This document shows, one piece after another, positions 24,022 through 35,067 of a stretch of DNA of 64,000 nt (position 1 is its first letter; each line of letters opens with the position of its first letter). The notes under the pieces are model-generated. The model searched no databases, was not told the origin of the DNA, and saw only the letters and a list, made by a program, of their open reading frames with translations. Both the position numbers and the translations under genes were made by a program. The DNA is taken from contig JAPWGK010000003.1 of NCBI GenBank assembly GCA_029641185.1, positions 1,984,001-2,048,000 of the forward strand, given 5' to 3'. Source of the DNA: Pseudofabraea citricarpa (taxonomy: Eukaryota; Ascomycota; Leotiomycetes; Helotiales; Dermateaceae).

Positions 24022-25649
24022 CTACTCCTCGCTCAATATCCTGTCTAGCCACTTCCAGTCCCTAGGTACAAAGTGACAATCAAATTCCTTCGGTATACAC
24101 AAAAGACCAGTATGTACATCCGAGAATCCCAACATATCTATAGACGGTTTTCTACTTTGAATTCCGGTCTCTTTCATCTCAAACGCCAAGATAAGCCTGA
24201 TGAGCAAAGCACTCATAATCCTATTACTAATCGCCACAGCCGGACATATCCTGCTTCCCGCACCATAAGTCAGATGCGGAAGTGAAGACTTATCATTCAG
24301 GAACCGCGTAGGAATAAATTGTGTCGCCGTGTCACCATACCAATCCAGATCATGGTTTCCAGCTTGAGCATTCATGATCATGGTAGTGCCTTTCGGAATC
24401 ACAATTTTGCCGTAGATGACCTCGCGAGATGTCATGCGAGGCGTTGCAAACGGTGTGACAGTGAAATACCTCAACGTTTCTTTGTATAGGGAAGTAATCA
24501 GAGGCACTTCTTCCTCGCGAAACGCCATTCTCCATGCTTGATCTCTATCGCCGCTGTATGCATCGAGTATTGCGTTATACGCCTGTTCTTGAAAGCATTG
24601 CCCTGCCGAACTACACAGCCAGGCTATGCATTGATATGTTCCTGAAGCCACCGTTCCAGGGGCTGCTTGTAATAACGATTTGCAGGTACCGTGAATTTCC
24701 TCTTCTGAGAGGTGATCTGCTCCGAGAGAAGTCGCTATACAATCAATCACTTCTCCCTCCTTAATCCTCCCCAAAAGTCCATGATACAAAACATCTAGAT
24801 GAGCCTGTCGTACTTTCTCAGCTTCGATGACTGCGGATCGAGGTTCAGGGATCAGCCGAGCCAGTGGAACGAAATCGCGAAACCGAACAGTGGACGAGCG
24901 GACTTTAGAAATCTCTCTAATGGAAGAGATGAGCGATAGTGTGAAGGTATCATCTACATCCACCTGTCGCGCACCGTATGTCAGTGAAAGTGTAAGATCA
25001 AAGACGACCTGTCGAAGATACGGAAAGAGGTTCACGGGCAAAATTCCATTCTGGCCCTTCTCCATAAGCGAGCGTGCCAACCCCACGGACGAAGGCTCAA
25101 GAAGATGAAAGTAACCAGGCCATTGTGGTTTCCCAAGCGCACGCATGGCTGCCATGCGACAACGTCTTATAGACTCCGTCATTGGCGAACCTGAAATATC
25201 GAGCCCGAGTTTGTCAACAAATCCCGGTTGGTATGGCCGGTCAATCAACGCGTTAGATTGACCGATCCAGAGATCTTTGATGGTGGCGAAGTTGTTCGCA
25301 ACAATTGTCCGTTGGTTTCCGAGACGCATTTGAAAGATGTTTGAGGAGAGTAGAGTTGCCCATTTAGAATAGATACTCGCATCGTTCTCGTTCAGTCTTC
25401 CGCCTAAAGAATACAGATTACCGAGAAACGGAAGACAACGTGGAACTTCTGGAAGGTTGGCGATTCTCGGCACGTTACTATTCCTGGCTTCAAACTAGGT
25501 ATATATTAGCAAGAAGCGGAAAGTAGTTGGGGCAGCATTCAAACTCGAGTTCTCACATAAATAATCAGGCTTAGAAGTCCAGCGCAGAGCAAGACAAGTA
25601 AGACTGAGAATGGCTCTTTAATAGGGACGATATTGAGTAATTTAATCAT
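24022..25649 (-). CDS. Cytochrome P450, CYP504-like (phenylacetate hydroxylase type)
   Basis: Minus-strand exons 25649-25557 (31 codons, start plus a membrane anchor, FSVLLVLLCAGLLSLIIY) and 25494-24022 give 521 residues. The large second exon carries the P450 core: proline-rich NLPEVPRCLPFLGN, K-helix KETLRYF, and heme loop YGAGSRICPAVAIS. The overall pattern, with its short hinge and GAGSRxC heme loop, resembles fungal phenylacetate/hydroxyphenylacetate hydroxylases, which feed the homogentisate pathway. Two features depart from the generic consensus: Tyr for Phe at the start of the heme loop, and Ala instead of Gly two residues after the Cys; the I-helix reads AAPGTVASG rather than AGxxT. 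Some CYP504 relatives share such changes, so I do not call it inactive. ER membrane protein. Confidence 0.85.
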
Positions 25650-26077
25650 CTTATAGCGTTTTTGCCAGAGAAACCTCAATGACTACATCGCGCGTTGGCC
25701 TCAACTTGGTATAAGTATTCAAACCGCGGCAGGTGTCTCCGGTCTGTCGGAGGGCTAGCCGATGATACTCAAAAAGTGGGGGTGATGAAAGTGTTTGTTC
25801 AAGACAGAATTCGGTTTTGGCGACATTCAAATCTTTCGTGGGAAGACGAGATTATTTTCTGGATATCGACAAACCAATCAAGAGTTCTTTGTACATTTAC
25901 ACTATTTGTGATGTTAGGTATTTTGTTAGTATTATGCAAGCGAGCACTCAAATCACAGCGAAGTATCCATCAGCAGTCTAAGTTGTGATGAATGAAATGA
26001 ATTTGAAGTTATATCAATACTGCCAAAAGAAAACCCCAGTAGAATCCACATGCCCTGTACCCCCTGAGGCGGGAGGC
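25650..26077. other. Intergenic region
   Basis: Contains the promoter of the CYP504-like gene and the 3' end of the unknown gene at 26078. No gene recognised; one 97-codon ORF (25695-25988) has no domain, although it includes a hydrophobic stretch. Confidence 0.45.
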
Positions 26078-26738
26078 TCAAGCCCGTACACGTGCGGGAT
26101 GTTCAACAACGATGCCCACGAACTTTGGTGTCCCGTGCGGAAGATCTGGTGCCCAGATTTTCGTATGCGGCAATCGGTTAAAAGCAACATCTCGGCGATC
26201 GTGTTCCTCCAGGCGCATCCGGAGGTTTTTCTTGTCGTGGCAGAGGCTCTGTTCCCAGCTCCGCAGCGTCTTGTTCTTGTACACATTGAGCTGCCTTGCT
26301 TCCGTGTATACAGCATCCTTCTCCTTATGGCCCATCGGGAAGATGCCAGAGTCTGGATGAAGCCTCTGCTGGATGGCTAGTACATGCTGGATTCCTTCCA
26401 GGTACGTCAGCAAAATGTAAAGTTAGAGGTGGGGAAATGTAACTCACTTTTGCACCAGCTTGAGTAACTTTCGTACTCTTTTGTTGAGAGGAAGAATAAA
26501 TCTTCCGGGATTGGAAGGTTGTTCCAATCAAACTCTACGCTCCTCTGAGGCTGGAGGACTGTCAGTAATTTCTTCGAACTAAGTAGCTCTAGCAATGAAT
26601 GAAGCATAAACTTACCTCAGTTCTCATTGTAACGCGTCTAGGGTTAGGAGAATGAGAAGGGAGAGGAGTGCGACGCATAGGGCCAGAAGAAGACTGTGGC
26701 GCGACGACGACAGTGGTGCTGGCAACAGAAGAATCCAT
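26078..26738 (-). CDS. Uncharacterised three-exon protein, 180 residues
   Basis: Exons by phase and splice sites: 26738-26616, 26550-26448 and 26394-26078. Donors GTAAGT and GTGAGT and the acceptors are good, and the joined frame stays open for 180 codons. The first 41 residues are Ser/Thr/Pro-rich and then basic. The middle has an aromatic stretch (FDWNNLPIPEDLFFLSTKEY). The C-terminal half is charged and helical (KEKDAVYTEARQLNVYKNKT) with a hydrophobic end (KFVGIVVEHPARVRA). I recognise no family. There is no signal peptide or membrane helix. It faces another unrecognised gene at 27917 across 1.2 kb. It could be lineage-specific; transcript data are needed to confirm the exons. Confidence 0.6.
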
Positions 26739-27916
26739 CTTATAAATTGGTTGATTGGTGATGGTCGTCTGATGCTGAGGTTGTCGATGTTATTCTGGTT
26801 CAGTCGTGTGGATCTGAGAGGGCAGATTGAAAGTGTTGAGAGAATCAGAAGAAGGAGAAAGACAGTAGTTTATGTATCTGAGAGTGTTGATTGAAAGTGT
26901 TGAGAGATTGAGAAGAAGAAGGAGAGAGACAGCAGTAAGATATACACGGGGAAGGGACGATCTAGTCCAGAAGATCAGTGCCCGTTGAGGTCAGTTCAAT
27001 TGACAACGACGGCCTTCCTGCCCGCCCCATAACTTAAAGCTAGGTCAAGCCACAGAACCACTTGGTTTACCAGGAAACAACAAAAAGCATTATAGCGCGT
27101 CTACGCGAGGTACTGAGACGATAGTCACATTAGTAGAATTGATGAATTGTGAACACTGCCTGCAGGAACACCATTTTTGAGTCATAGCCCAGCTCGATAA
27201 TACCCGTTTAAGGCAGGTTTTTCATCACTGGAGATTATTTGGGCAAGGTCAACATGACGTTTGAGCACCCTAAACGAACGCTTGCCCAATTTATTTGAAT
27301 TAATCCTTCCCAACACCAAAGTGATGTCTTCATATTTTTATGCCAAGCCTTATTTCTGGATGCAAGACGTGAAATAAACTTTCACATAACAGTCGTTCCT
27401 GTGTTCTTCAGATTTTGGTAGTGATATGGCGTCGTCTATAGCTTGGTAACACTTAACTAGCGTCGTTAAGGACCCAAGAATTAACTTCACTATTGTAGCT
27501 CGCTTACGAGCTCGGCGAGCGCGATGTATAAAAAAATTTACTATAAGCATAGGATAGCGCCAATTTCCAGTTCAAACAGCAAGAGCTAGTCGAGTTGACC
27601 AATGATTTTGCAACAGCGGTACACAGCAATCCCGTGGTCTATTCAGCAAAGGTGTTGCTGCCAATTCAGTTCAATCTACCATGATTTGACGAGACTAGAG
27701 ACGCAGTTGCCAGATCAATTCAATTCACCTTGATCCCACTAGCAACTGGGCCCAAACTAGAGACATAAATTCTCCAGCATCATCCAGCTTTCCTTCTTCC
27801 TTCTCCCTTCAACAACATCCTCACACATCTGACTTCGCTGACTCTTCTCCACTCTTCTTCAACAAGCCAACACGTCTTCACACCGAGCAACCCAGCATCA
27901 CTCGGAACAATTCACG
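26739..27916. promoter_or_regulatory. Divergent intergenic region between two unknown genes
   Basis: About 1.2 kb between divergent starts. It contains the 65-bp-period repeat at 26825-26936 and a pyrimidine-rich leader just before 27917 (from about 27785, rich in CTTCTTC). No other gene recognised. Confidence 0.5.
26825..26936. repeat. Two-copy direct repeat, about 65-bp period
   Basis: ATTGAAAGTGTTGAGAGA occurs at 26825 and again at 26890. Each copy is followed by a similar purine-rich tail (AGAAGAAGGAGA...GACAG.AG). The copies are diverged outside the 18-bp core. It lies about 90 bp upstream of the start at 26738. Confidence 0.75.
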
Positions 27917-28668
27917 ATGCCTTCCAACAAGAAGACTATGGGCGCCTCCAAGGTCACCCTCAAGAAGACCATCGGCAAGAAGGCCTCTGGCAACAAGGGT
28001 GTTGCTAAGAGCAACAGCATCACCGTCCCTGAGGGATTCAACGTTTTGTATCCTCCAACACCGGATACAATCACATGTGTACCGAGGGTCAAAAGAGCTG
28101 AGTATGAGGGTAGATATGGGTGTGAGTCTGCCCTACGCATTGATCCCATCTTGAAGCAACTCCTTACTGACATTATTCACCCATAGACGTTACGCGATTC
28201 CTGGAAGCGTATCGCAAGGCATTCCCAAACAACCCCGACCAAGAGCCCAGCGCGGAGACCTACCCGGCGTTCTTGAAATGGTTGCTTGCCCACCCTCAGA
28301 AGAAGGTCAAGTTTTCGGAGGTGCGATCCATAGCTTCCTCCTGGTGTCGGTATAAGAATGCCCTCATCCATATATACACGGCCCACAAGGCCAACCAGGC
28401 TGCAGTAAGTAACACCTGAGAATCCCTTCATGCTACGCTTTACTGATACACCTAACAGGGATGGGTAGAGCCGAAGGATGCCACACCCGAGCCTGGCAGC
28501 GACAAGGATGTGGGCAGCGACGAGGACGTGGAGATGGAAGACCCAGACTCTCCGGGTACCGTGGAGCGCAATTCAATGTCTCCATCTCCACACGAAATGG
28601 ACCAGGAACCAGAAGACGTCCAAGCAGCCCACATACTGCTGTCCATGTGCAAGGCCAAGTGGGAGTAA
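27917..28668 (+). CDS. Uncharacterised three-exon protein, 210 residues, basic N terminus and acidic C terminus
   Basis: Exons 27917-28121, 28187-28404 and 28459-28668 with good splice sites (GTGAGT, GTAAGT donors) join to 210 residues. The N terminus is Lys-rich and nuclear-looking (KVTLKKTIGKKASGNKGVAK). The middle has a helical, possibly folded domain (VTRFLEAYRKAFPNNP, then YPAFLKWLLAHPQKK and SSWCRYKNALIHIY). The tail is strongly acidic (GSDKDVGSDEDVEMEDPD) and closes with AAHILLSMCKAKWE. I recognise no family. The basic/acidic layout suggests a nuclear or nucleic-acid-associated protein, but that is inference. The 5' leader is pyrimidine-rich as in well-expressed fungal genes. Confidence 0.68.
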
Positions 28669-30414
28669 AGGTCATCCAGATTGTTTGCCGGCGTTTATGG
28701 GTGTTTATTTGGTCATTGTTTGTGTATACCCCAAGACTCGTTTGCGTTGATCTTTTTTTGTCGGGAGTTTTGTATTATGGTGCATCCAAGATGGGTTTTA
28801 CATTGGGATTTGTATTTGTACATTGGGACTTGTGCTTTTAGATTTGTCATTGGAGAAAATAACCACCTGGTTTTCCCAACATGTCGCACTGCTGAACGTG
28901 AAAATGGAAAGTCTGTCGCAACATGAGGCGAGCTGAAGTCTGCGAGCTGATCTTCCCAATTCCATCGTTTCCCTTGTATGTTATCTCGTCTTCTTCATCT
29001 CGACCCGATAGCCAAGAAATAAAACATAAGCAGTCTGGTGTAAATATCACTTCAGAAACCTTTGCCGTTTCTTCGGGGCAATTTGCTGAACAAGTTGTAA
29101 GTGAGGAGGTTGACGATCCATAAACCAATACCACAGACACTTAGGAATTTATTTCAGTCCCAGTTTGAAGACACTCTTCCATTCAGCCAAGAATGATAGA
29201 AACGGCTCAATTCCAAATCCCAAAAAGCAAACGCATACTCACTTCTAATCTGACATCAACTCGCATGCCACGAGCCTTCAAATCTCACAATTTCATACCG
29301 CATTACCATGCCAAATTTCTCTGTTCTTTCCACATCTTGCTAATTTCTATCGCTACGCTACAGTCTAACATGTCAAAAGTAAAAAGAAAAACAAAAGGTA
29401 ACTCTCATTTCCATTCCTCCTCGTTACCCTCTGAAATCTCTCAAGTCTTCTTCCCATCAGATCCTCTCTCCACCGCTAAGGTGCCAGTGATTCTTCAAAT
29501 ACTTTCAAAATCTCGCTTGAATCCCAGAATCTAAGAATCAACAAACAGCCAAGACGAGAAGCCAAAAAGCCCTTTTCTTAACAAGAAGAGAAGAGAAGAG
29601 AAGAGGAGGGGTGTCACGAAAGCTAGAAGAAATAGAAGAACTGATGAATACGTGATTATAGTTTCTCGCATCCCCTTTTAAAGGGAGGAGGAGGGCAGGA
29701 GTCCTGTTGCTGAGTACTGTGGAAGGAAGTAATTCAATTCAATCGGCTGGCTCTCCTTCCTCGCTTCGCTTACAGCACTCCGAGTATGCAAGATTCATTG
29801 AGGCGAAGAAGTTTCTACTCCCTATTGAGTTTGCAAGTGAATGAATGCGAACAGACAAAACACAGGATCACGTAAAGCAAGCACCAAAAATGCGGCGAAA
29901 AACTTTCACGAGAAGAGAAAATAAGAGCCACGTCTTGTGACATATGATCACAGTTACACTCACCGCCATACGAAAAGCAGGAGTAGAGATAAAACTAACA
30001 GTGGTTCATGAATTTCCTCGAAGGAAAAAGAAGCCCAAGACATCTCTCACGACGTGCTATTCTACAAAAGTCGTCTTCTCTCTCTTCCCGAGAAAAGTAC
30101 CCCAATCTGTTCCCATTGGAGCAAGTAACAAAACAAAAAACCACACAACTCCGTCTTTGCCCGCTTCTGTAAACACCAGACAGCAAAAAACCACACCCAT
30201 TTTAATCTACATTCCTGCCTGCTCTTATTTTTTCCAGCTGCGACAAGAGCATAACGGCAACACCAGATTAAACCCTGAAAAAAAGAATGCCGACGACTTG
30301 ATCGTGGAATTAGGAGGGACGCCAATGCAAACGCGGCGCAACAGGATTGAAGGCAAAAAAGAAAAGCTCAGCCACGAAGTACAAGGAAAGCGGTGTAAAA
30401 GCCTCCAGCTTTCC
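28669..30414. other. Convergent intergenic region
   Basis: About 1.75 kb between the 3' ends of the 27917 gene and the dynamin-like gene. T/G-rich just after 28668, then A-rich. A (GAAGA)n purine run lies at 29583-29611. The longest ORF (29944-30630, plus strand) is Lys/Thr-rich and low-complexity, and part of it is antisense to the dynamin-like gene; I do not accept it as coding. Confidence 0.5.
29583..29611. repeat. GAAGA microsatellite-like purine run
   Basis: Four to five units of AAGAG in a 29-bp pure-purine tract. Confidence 0.8.
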
Positions 30415-33400
30415 TCAGATTCCATTAGGATTATGCCCGCGCAAGCTAAATTGGTTCACTGGCTCGTGCATCATTTCAACATCGGAATGCGCATCGTCTG
30501 CTTGCATATCCATTTCGACATCCTCAGGACCCGGATTCGAATAGAAACGACGTTGAAGCTCAGCGAATTTCTCAGAAAAGCCTCGGAGCCTCTCTCGCTC
30601 GTTCATAAGCCTATGGCGCTGCCTAGCTAGCTCGCTGTCTTCAGCAACCAGAATGCGGCATCTCTCTTCGCCTGTTAAAGAATTAGCCATGCCATATACG
30701 CGATAGGAGATATAAGAGTTCGGCACTTACCACCTTCTTGGAGAATCTCAAGACGGTGCTTCAGGAACTCTCCCCCGACAAGACTCTCCTTGACCTTGGC
30801 AAACATTTCACCCTGGATGCTTTGACAAATATTATCAACAAATCGCATACCGGCAGTGATATAGTATCCACGAGTATATGCCGCAACACTGACTTCGGCC
30901 GACAAAGGATCTTTGCCGAGCGTTTCGTATTCAAAATTTCTAGTCCTCGTGTCTAATTCTTTCTCCGATGCGTTTGGAAATTTGTTGTTCAAATAGTTGG
31001 CGATCCGAATACCTTTTCGATAAGACTCGATAGACATAAGCTCTTCGTTTCGGTTTGCTTCGAAGGCTTTGTTATTAAGGGTAAATATCATCTGATTCTC
31101 GAGATCGAAAATCCTGTCGAGAGCACGTCGTTGTTCTTTCTCGCAAGTTTCAAGGTACTCCCGAAGATGCTGCGCAGACTTTCTGTATAGTTCAGTCTTC
31201 TCGTAGCTTCCTAGCACCTCATCTAATACCTTAAACAACTTGCTTCGGAGGAGTAAGAAAGCTTCGGTGATCAAAACGTCAAGAGGCATTCGCCAATTCG
31301 CAATAGCATGGAGGGTATATGACTCCCTCACTCTCTGGTCAATGTAATCAGGGATACCGAGTTGGCTATGTTGCTCGATCAAATTCCGAATTTCAGCAAA
31401 CCTAACGAAGTTTGAGCCTGGATTCTTACGATGAAATCGAGAAAATGGATTTTGGCGTTGTTTAGCCGTCGATCTTGGAGCAAGAGGTCTTCTTTGCAAA
31501 GGACTTAATGATCCATCTCCGTTCTCCCTTTTCATTGTTCTGTCCTTGTCTTTAGGCCCAGTGCTTGGAGGTTCTGGTGTGCGGAAAAGAGCTCGAGGTG
31601 TGCCTGATCCTTGCACTGTCCGGTGACGTTTGTTAATAGGTGTTGCAGGGTATTCAGCTTGGCGCTTCTTAGGATGTGAAGCAATTGACTGGTTGCCATC
31701 GCTATCGTCATCGACGTTGATGATCTCGGGCTGTAGACCTGGCGGCGATACTTGTATCTTGGGTTTCATAGCTAAAATTATCTCCAGAAATTCCCCTGCT
31801 AGAATTGTCCAGCTACTAAGAAATGTATTCTCAGTACCATCGAAAACTTCCCGGATTTTGTTACTAAAGTTACTCAATTGTTTGTCAACTACGCCAAGAA
31901 CATTATTTCCTAGGATCTCTGGTAGAGCAGCTAATTGGGTGTCAACACTTTGACTCCCAGCAGCGACTTTTTCGGAAATTTCTGGAATACTTTATAAGAG
32001 TTAGCACGGAGAAATCAGAGTATTGTTACTATCTTACCTCTCTGCAATCTGGTTTGCAAAAGCTCGAGACAAGTGAGTAAGAATAGCACCAGTTCCACAA
32101 CGATCCCGGAAACGCTTCCAATCACCTAACCACAACGGACTCGCACTAAAGAATTCCTCCTCGGCCTTTCTTGCATACTGATGGTATCGAGAATCGCCTT
32201 CGTTGTATGGAAACTCAGGCCCAGGTTGTTTGGTGACAAAATAGCCGTTTGGAAGAACCTGGGCTTTGCCATCTAGTGCTTCTTCGAACTCAAGGTGATT
32301 TCCCCCGCCCTGAAGTCTGTCAGGCATGGTGAGTACACCTGTACAGCGCTGTCTCGCTGTCTTTGACTCAGTTATGAGCTTCAAGGTTCGAGAGTTACCG
32401 ATGTCATGAGCCATAGGTAGTGCAATAATTATCTGGGAGTTGGAACGCTCCATATAGTATCGAGTCATGGCCTCAAAAGCTGGGACAAGATTCTCTTGTT
32501 TTGCGTTCTTGGGGACTTGAAAGATTCCCGGGAGATCGTAGAATGAGAGCGATTGCAGGTTTGGTCCACTGATTTCGATGAAAATCGTGTTTGGGGAGTA
32601 CTCAGCCGTACAGTTAGCAGAGCTGTGATCGTAATCTGTTGCAAGATCGCCCTCCCCGGGCACGAACAGTTTGGGGTCCTTGTCCGGATTGCGAAGCGCA
32701 ATTTGAGCCTAACATGAAATGAGTTTTTTTTTTCTTTTACTTGCGAGGTACTAATAGTTAAGGAGCAAGCTTACCCATGATACAACATCACCTAACCTTG
32801 CCTTGTCATAGATGGTCTTGAAAGTTGTTGTAATTGAGGCTTGTTGAATCCAATCCGGGAATCGATCTTCGGTATAGCCAGGTGCGTACTCATATTCACA
32901 CATAAGCATCACCTCGCACTTCCATGTGTCTGCAGCTGCAGTTTTGATATTTGCAGGGGAACGAGTACACATTCCAAGATGCTTTGGTAAGGTGATGCCG
33001 GCCAGGGCACCCATGAGAGAGGACTTTCCTGAGCTTTGGTCTCCTACAAGAACAAGCTCAGGCAGTGGTGCAACATGATCAAGACCATACTTGCGGAGCT
33101 CGCTGATTGCATCAATCAAGATCTTGACTTTCGATCCGGCCATCTCAAGCCCCGAAGTAGCCTCAGGCATGATTGTATCAGCTGAAGATTGTCGGTGGTG
33201 TCCATTAGCAGCTTGGACAAAGGTCGAAGTCACGGACGCTGTATATGCGTTAGTGGCAAGATGACCTGCATGATTTGCTACACTTACGCGCAGAAGATCG
33301 ACCTGGTCGGTTCCTAGTCTCGAGGCTTTCGTCTGTGCAACAATGTCAACAAACGAAGAGGTTGTGGGAATGATGTTGGGCTTACCTTTAATAACATTCT

Positions 33401-33461
33401 GGAAAGAATCTGGAGGCGAAACAAGCCCCTCAATCTTTGAGGTGCGACGACCTCTTGGCAT
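30415..33461 (-). CDS. Large dynamin-like GTPase (Mx/dynamin superfamily)
   Basis: Minus-strand exons 33461-32775, 32708-32038, 31989-30731 and 30671-30415 give 957 residues. The dynamin GTPase domain has the P-loop GDQSSGKSSL (residues 140-149), the switch I Thr region with MCTRSP, DLPGIF (G3) and TMPDRL (G4, Met-Pro where Lys is usual). A long helical middle/stalk region follows and ends in a GED-like helix bundle (TAGMRFVDNICQSIQGEMF) and a charged tail. There is no PH domain or membrane helix. About 100 residues of disordered, basic sequence sit before the stalk (HPKKRQAEYPATPINKRHR), resembling a nuclear localisation signal. These fungal proteins self-assemble on membranes or other targets; the precise job is unknown. 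It lies head to head with the GMPPA-type gene at 35068. Confidence 0.93.
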
Positions 33462-35067
33462 TTTGTCTGATTGCAGATTCTACGCGTGGAACAATTGTTA
33501 GGGCTTGGGGCTGTTTGCGAGGGAGGCAGGGTGGGAGGAAGGAAGAGAGGGAGAGGGAGAGGGGGAGAGAGAGGGGGAGAGAGGGAGAGCGAGAGAGAGC
33601 GAGAGAGAAGTGGACTTACTTGAACTGCTCTTAGATCGGCCGACTCAACAGGAGGGAGGTGCGCCAGCCACCTGATGACAGCTAATCGCTCAATCCTGTC
33701 TGCAATGGTGCAAAGAGGGATTGTACTGCTATTGTAGATGGTGATGCCCACTAGGGGAGGACGATGGGTTGGCTGTGGGCAAGGGGAATGTGAAGAAGGA
33801 TGATGATGAGAAGAAGTGCGGTTGTGGGAGTGGGAGGAATTTATATGTTTTTGGGAGAGCGTGTGAAAGATCGCGAAGGTAGAAGAGGGCTGATATCAAA
33901 GTGCGTGACCTTGAAGACCAGAGAACGCGCCGTTATCCTCTCAAGTATTTTAGTGAGAGAGAAAGAAAATACAACAGAGACTACTCTTGTGCAAGAGCTG
34001 GAAGACTTGGGAGAAGACCTCTTTAAGTAGAATTCGGCTTCTGGTCAATTACGAATCATCACGTCGAATCCGCGTACTTCCTTTGATCTGTAACTCTGAT
34101 CCCGCACCCTCGCGATTCTCGCGACCAACGCGTAGAGTGCATGCATCTCGCACTGCCCGACGAATTCATCTTGCCCAATGAAATCTTACAGCAAATCGTA
34201 GATGGGGTCAAAATTCGTTGATCCGCAGAGTCGATGATGATAAGGGTTGCGAATCTACTTGCTTCTCTCATGCGCTTAACGGATCTCAACGACCGTCGCT
34301 AAGAAAACATAAGCAAAGAACGTCCAAAGCTGTTGAAAGCCAGCTGTGCCCAAGGGAATGTGACAGCGCATCAACAATGTGATAGCGCTGCAGGAGAGGG
34401 GGCGGTGTGTTTCGCTTGCTTCCACCCTGGCCGAGTGAGATAAAGCATAAGTTCACGACTCCCTCACAGCTCTCTCATATAATTTTGGTGTAGATGTCGT
34501 GAGTCGCATGTGTACTCTTGCTGGAAGTCTCTAGATGATGAAATCAGGGAGGCGGGATGAAGGACTTGGCTGTTGTGCCCGGACCCCTTGTGACCTTGAA
34601 ATCAATTGCCACACACATCACTATTCAGAAAACTCTGTGCATCCCGTCCCGAAGTCGTGTTACTTTCGCGTTGAGTGGAAAAAAAGGGGGGTAGGTCATG
34701 ACTTGACTTCACAACTTGAGATACTACTACATGAACCAAGGACACGACACACCTACTTTAGTAGGTAGCACGGATTGAAGAGGGGATTGATAGCCCAGCA
34801 CTTGTCATGGAGGTATGTAGAAACTGATGGGAATGTATGGGATATTAACAACAATTTATGGCTTACTTGATGGCACAAAGCGATGCATGGAAGGAAGTGA
34901 AGCTGTCGCGATGCAAAGCGGGGGAGCCTCAGAGCAGTCACATGATGCGCCTGAATTAGATTGGACGGGCGGGATGGCGCTAGTGATCGAGGACTGTACC
35001 TCTGTCCCCTTTCGAGCTTGACGCAGACAATTGATTTTACTTCCAGCACTCATTCCTCGTCGCAATC
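33462..35067. promoter_or_regulatory. Divergent intergenic region upstream of dynamin-like and GMPPA-type genes
   Basis: 1.6 kb between divergent starts. It includes the polypurine tract at 33533-33610, close to the dynamin-like start. Short ORFs on both strands have no domains. No RNA gene seen. Confidence 0.5.
33533..33610. repeat. Polypurine (GGGAGA)n tract in a gene leader
   Basis: A 78-bp stretch of GGGAGA/GAGAGC-like units, almost purely purine on the plus strand, starts about 70 bp upstream of the dynamin-like ATG. On the coding strand it is a CT-rich leader tract. Confidence 0.85.

Noticed and set aside
29944..30630. 228-codon plus-strand ORF
   Set aside because: Lys/Thr-rich low-complexity translation, no domain, and its 3' third is antisense to the last exon of the dynamin-like gene, which has clear homology and splice support.
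33314..33751. 145-codon minus-strand ORF with Leu/Pro/Ser repeats
   Set aside because: It is the translation of the CT-rich leader tract of the dynamin-like gene, not a protein domain.
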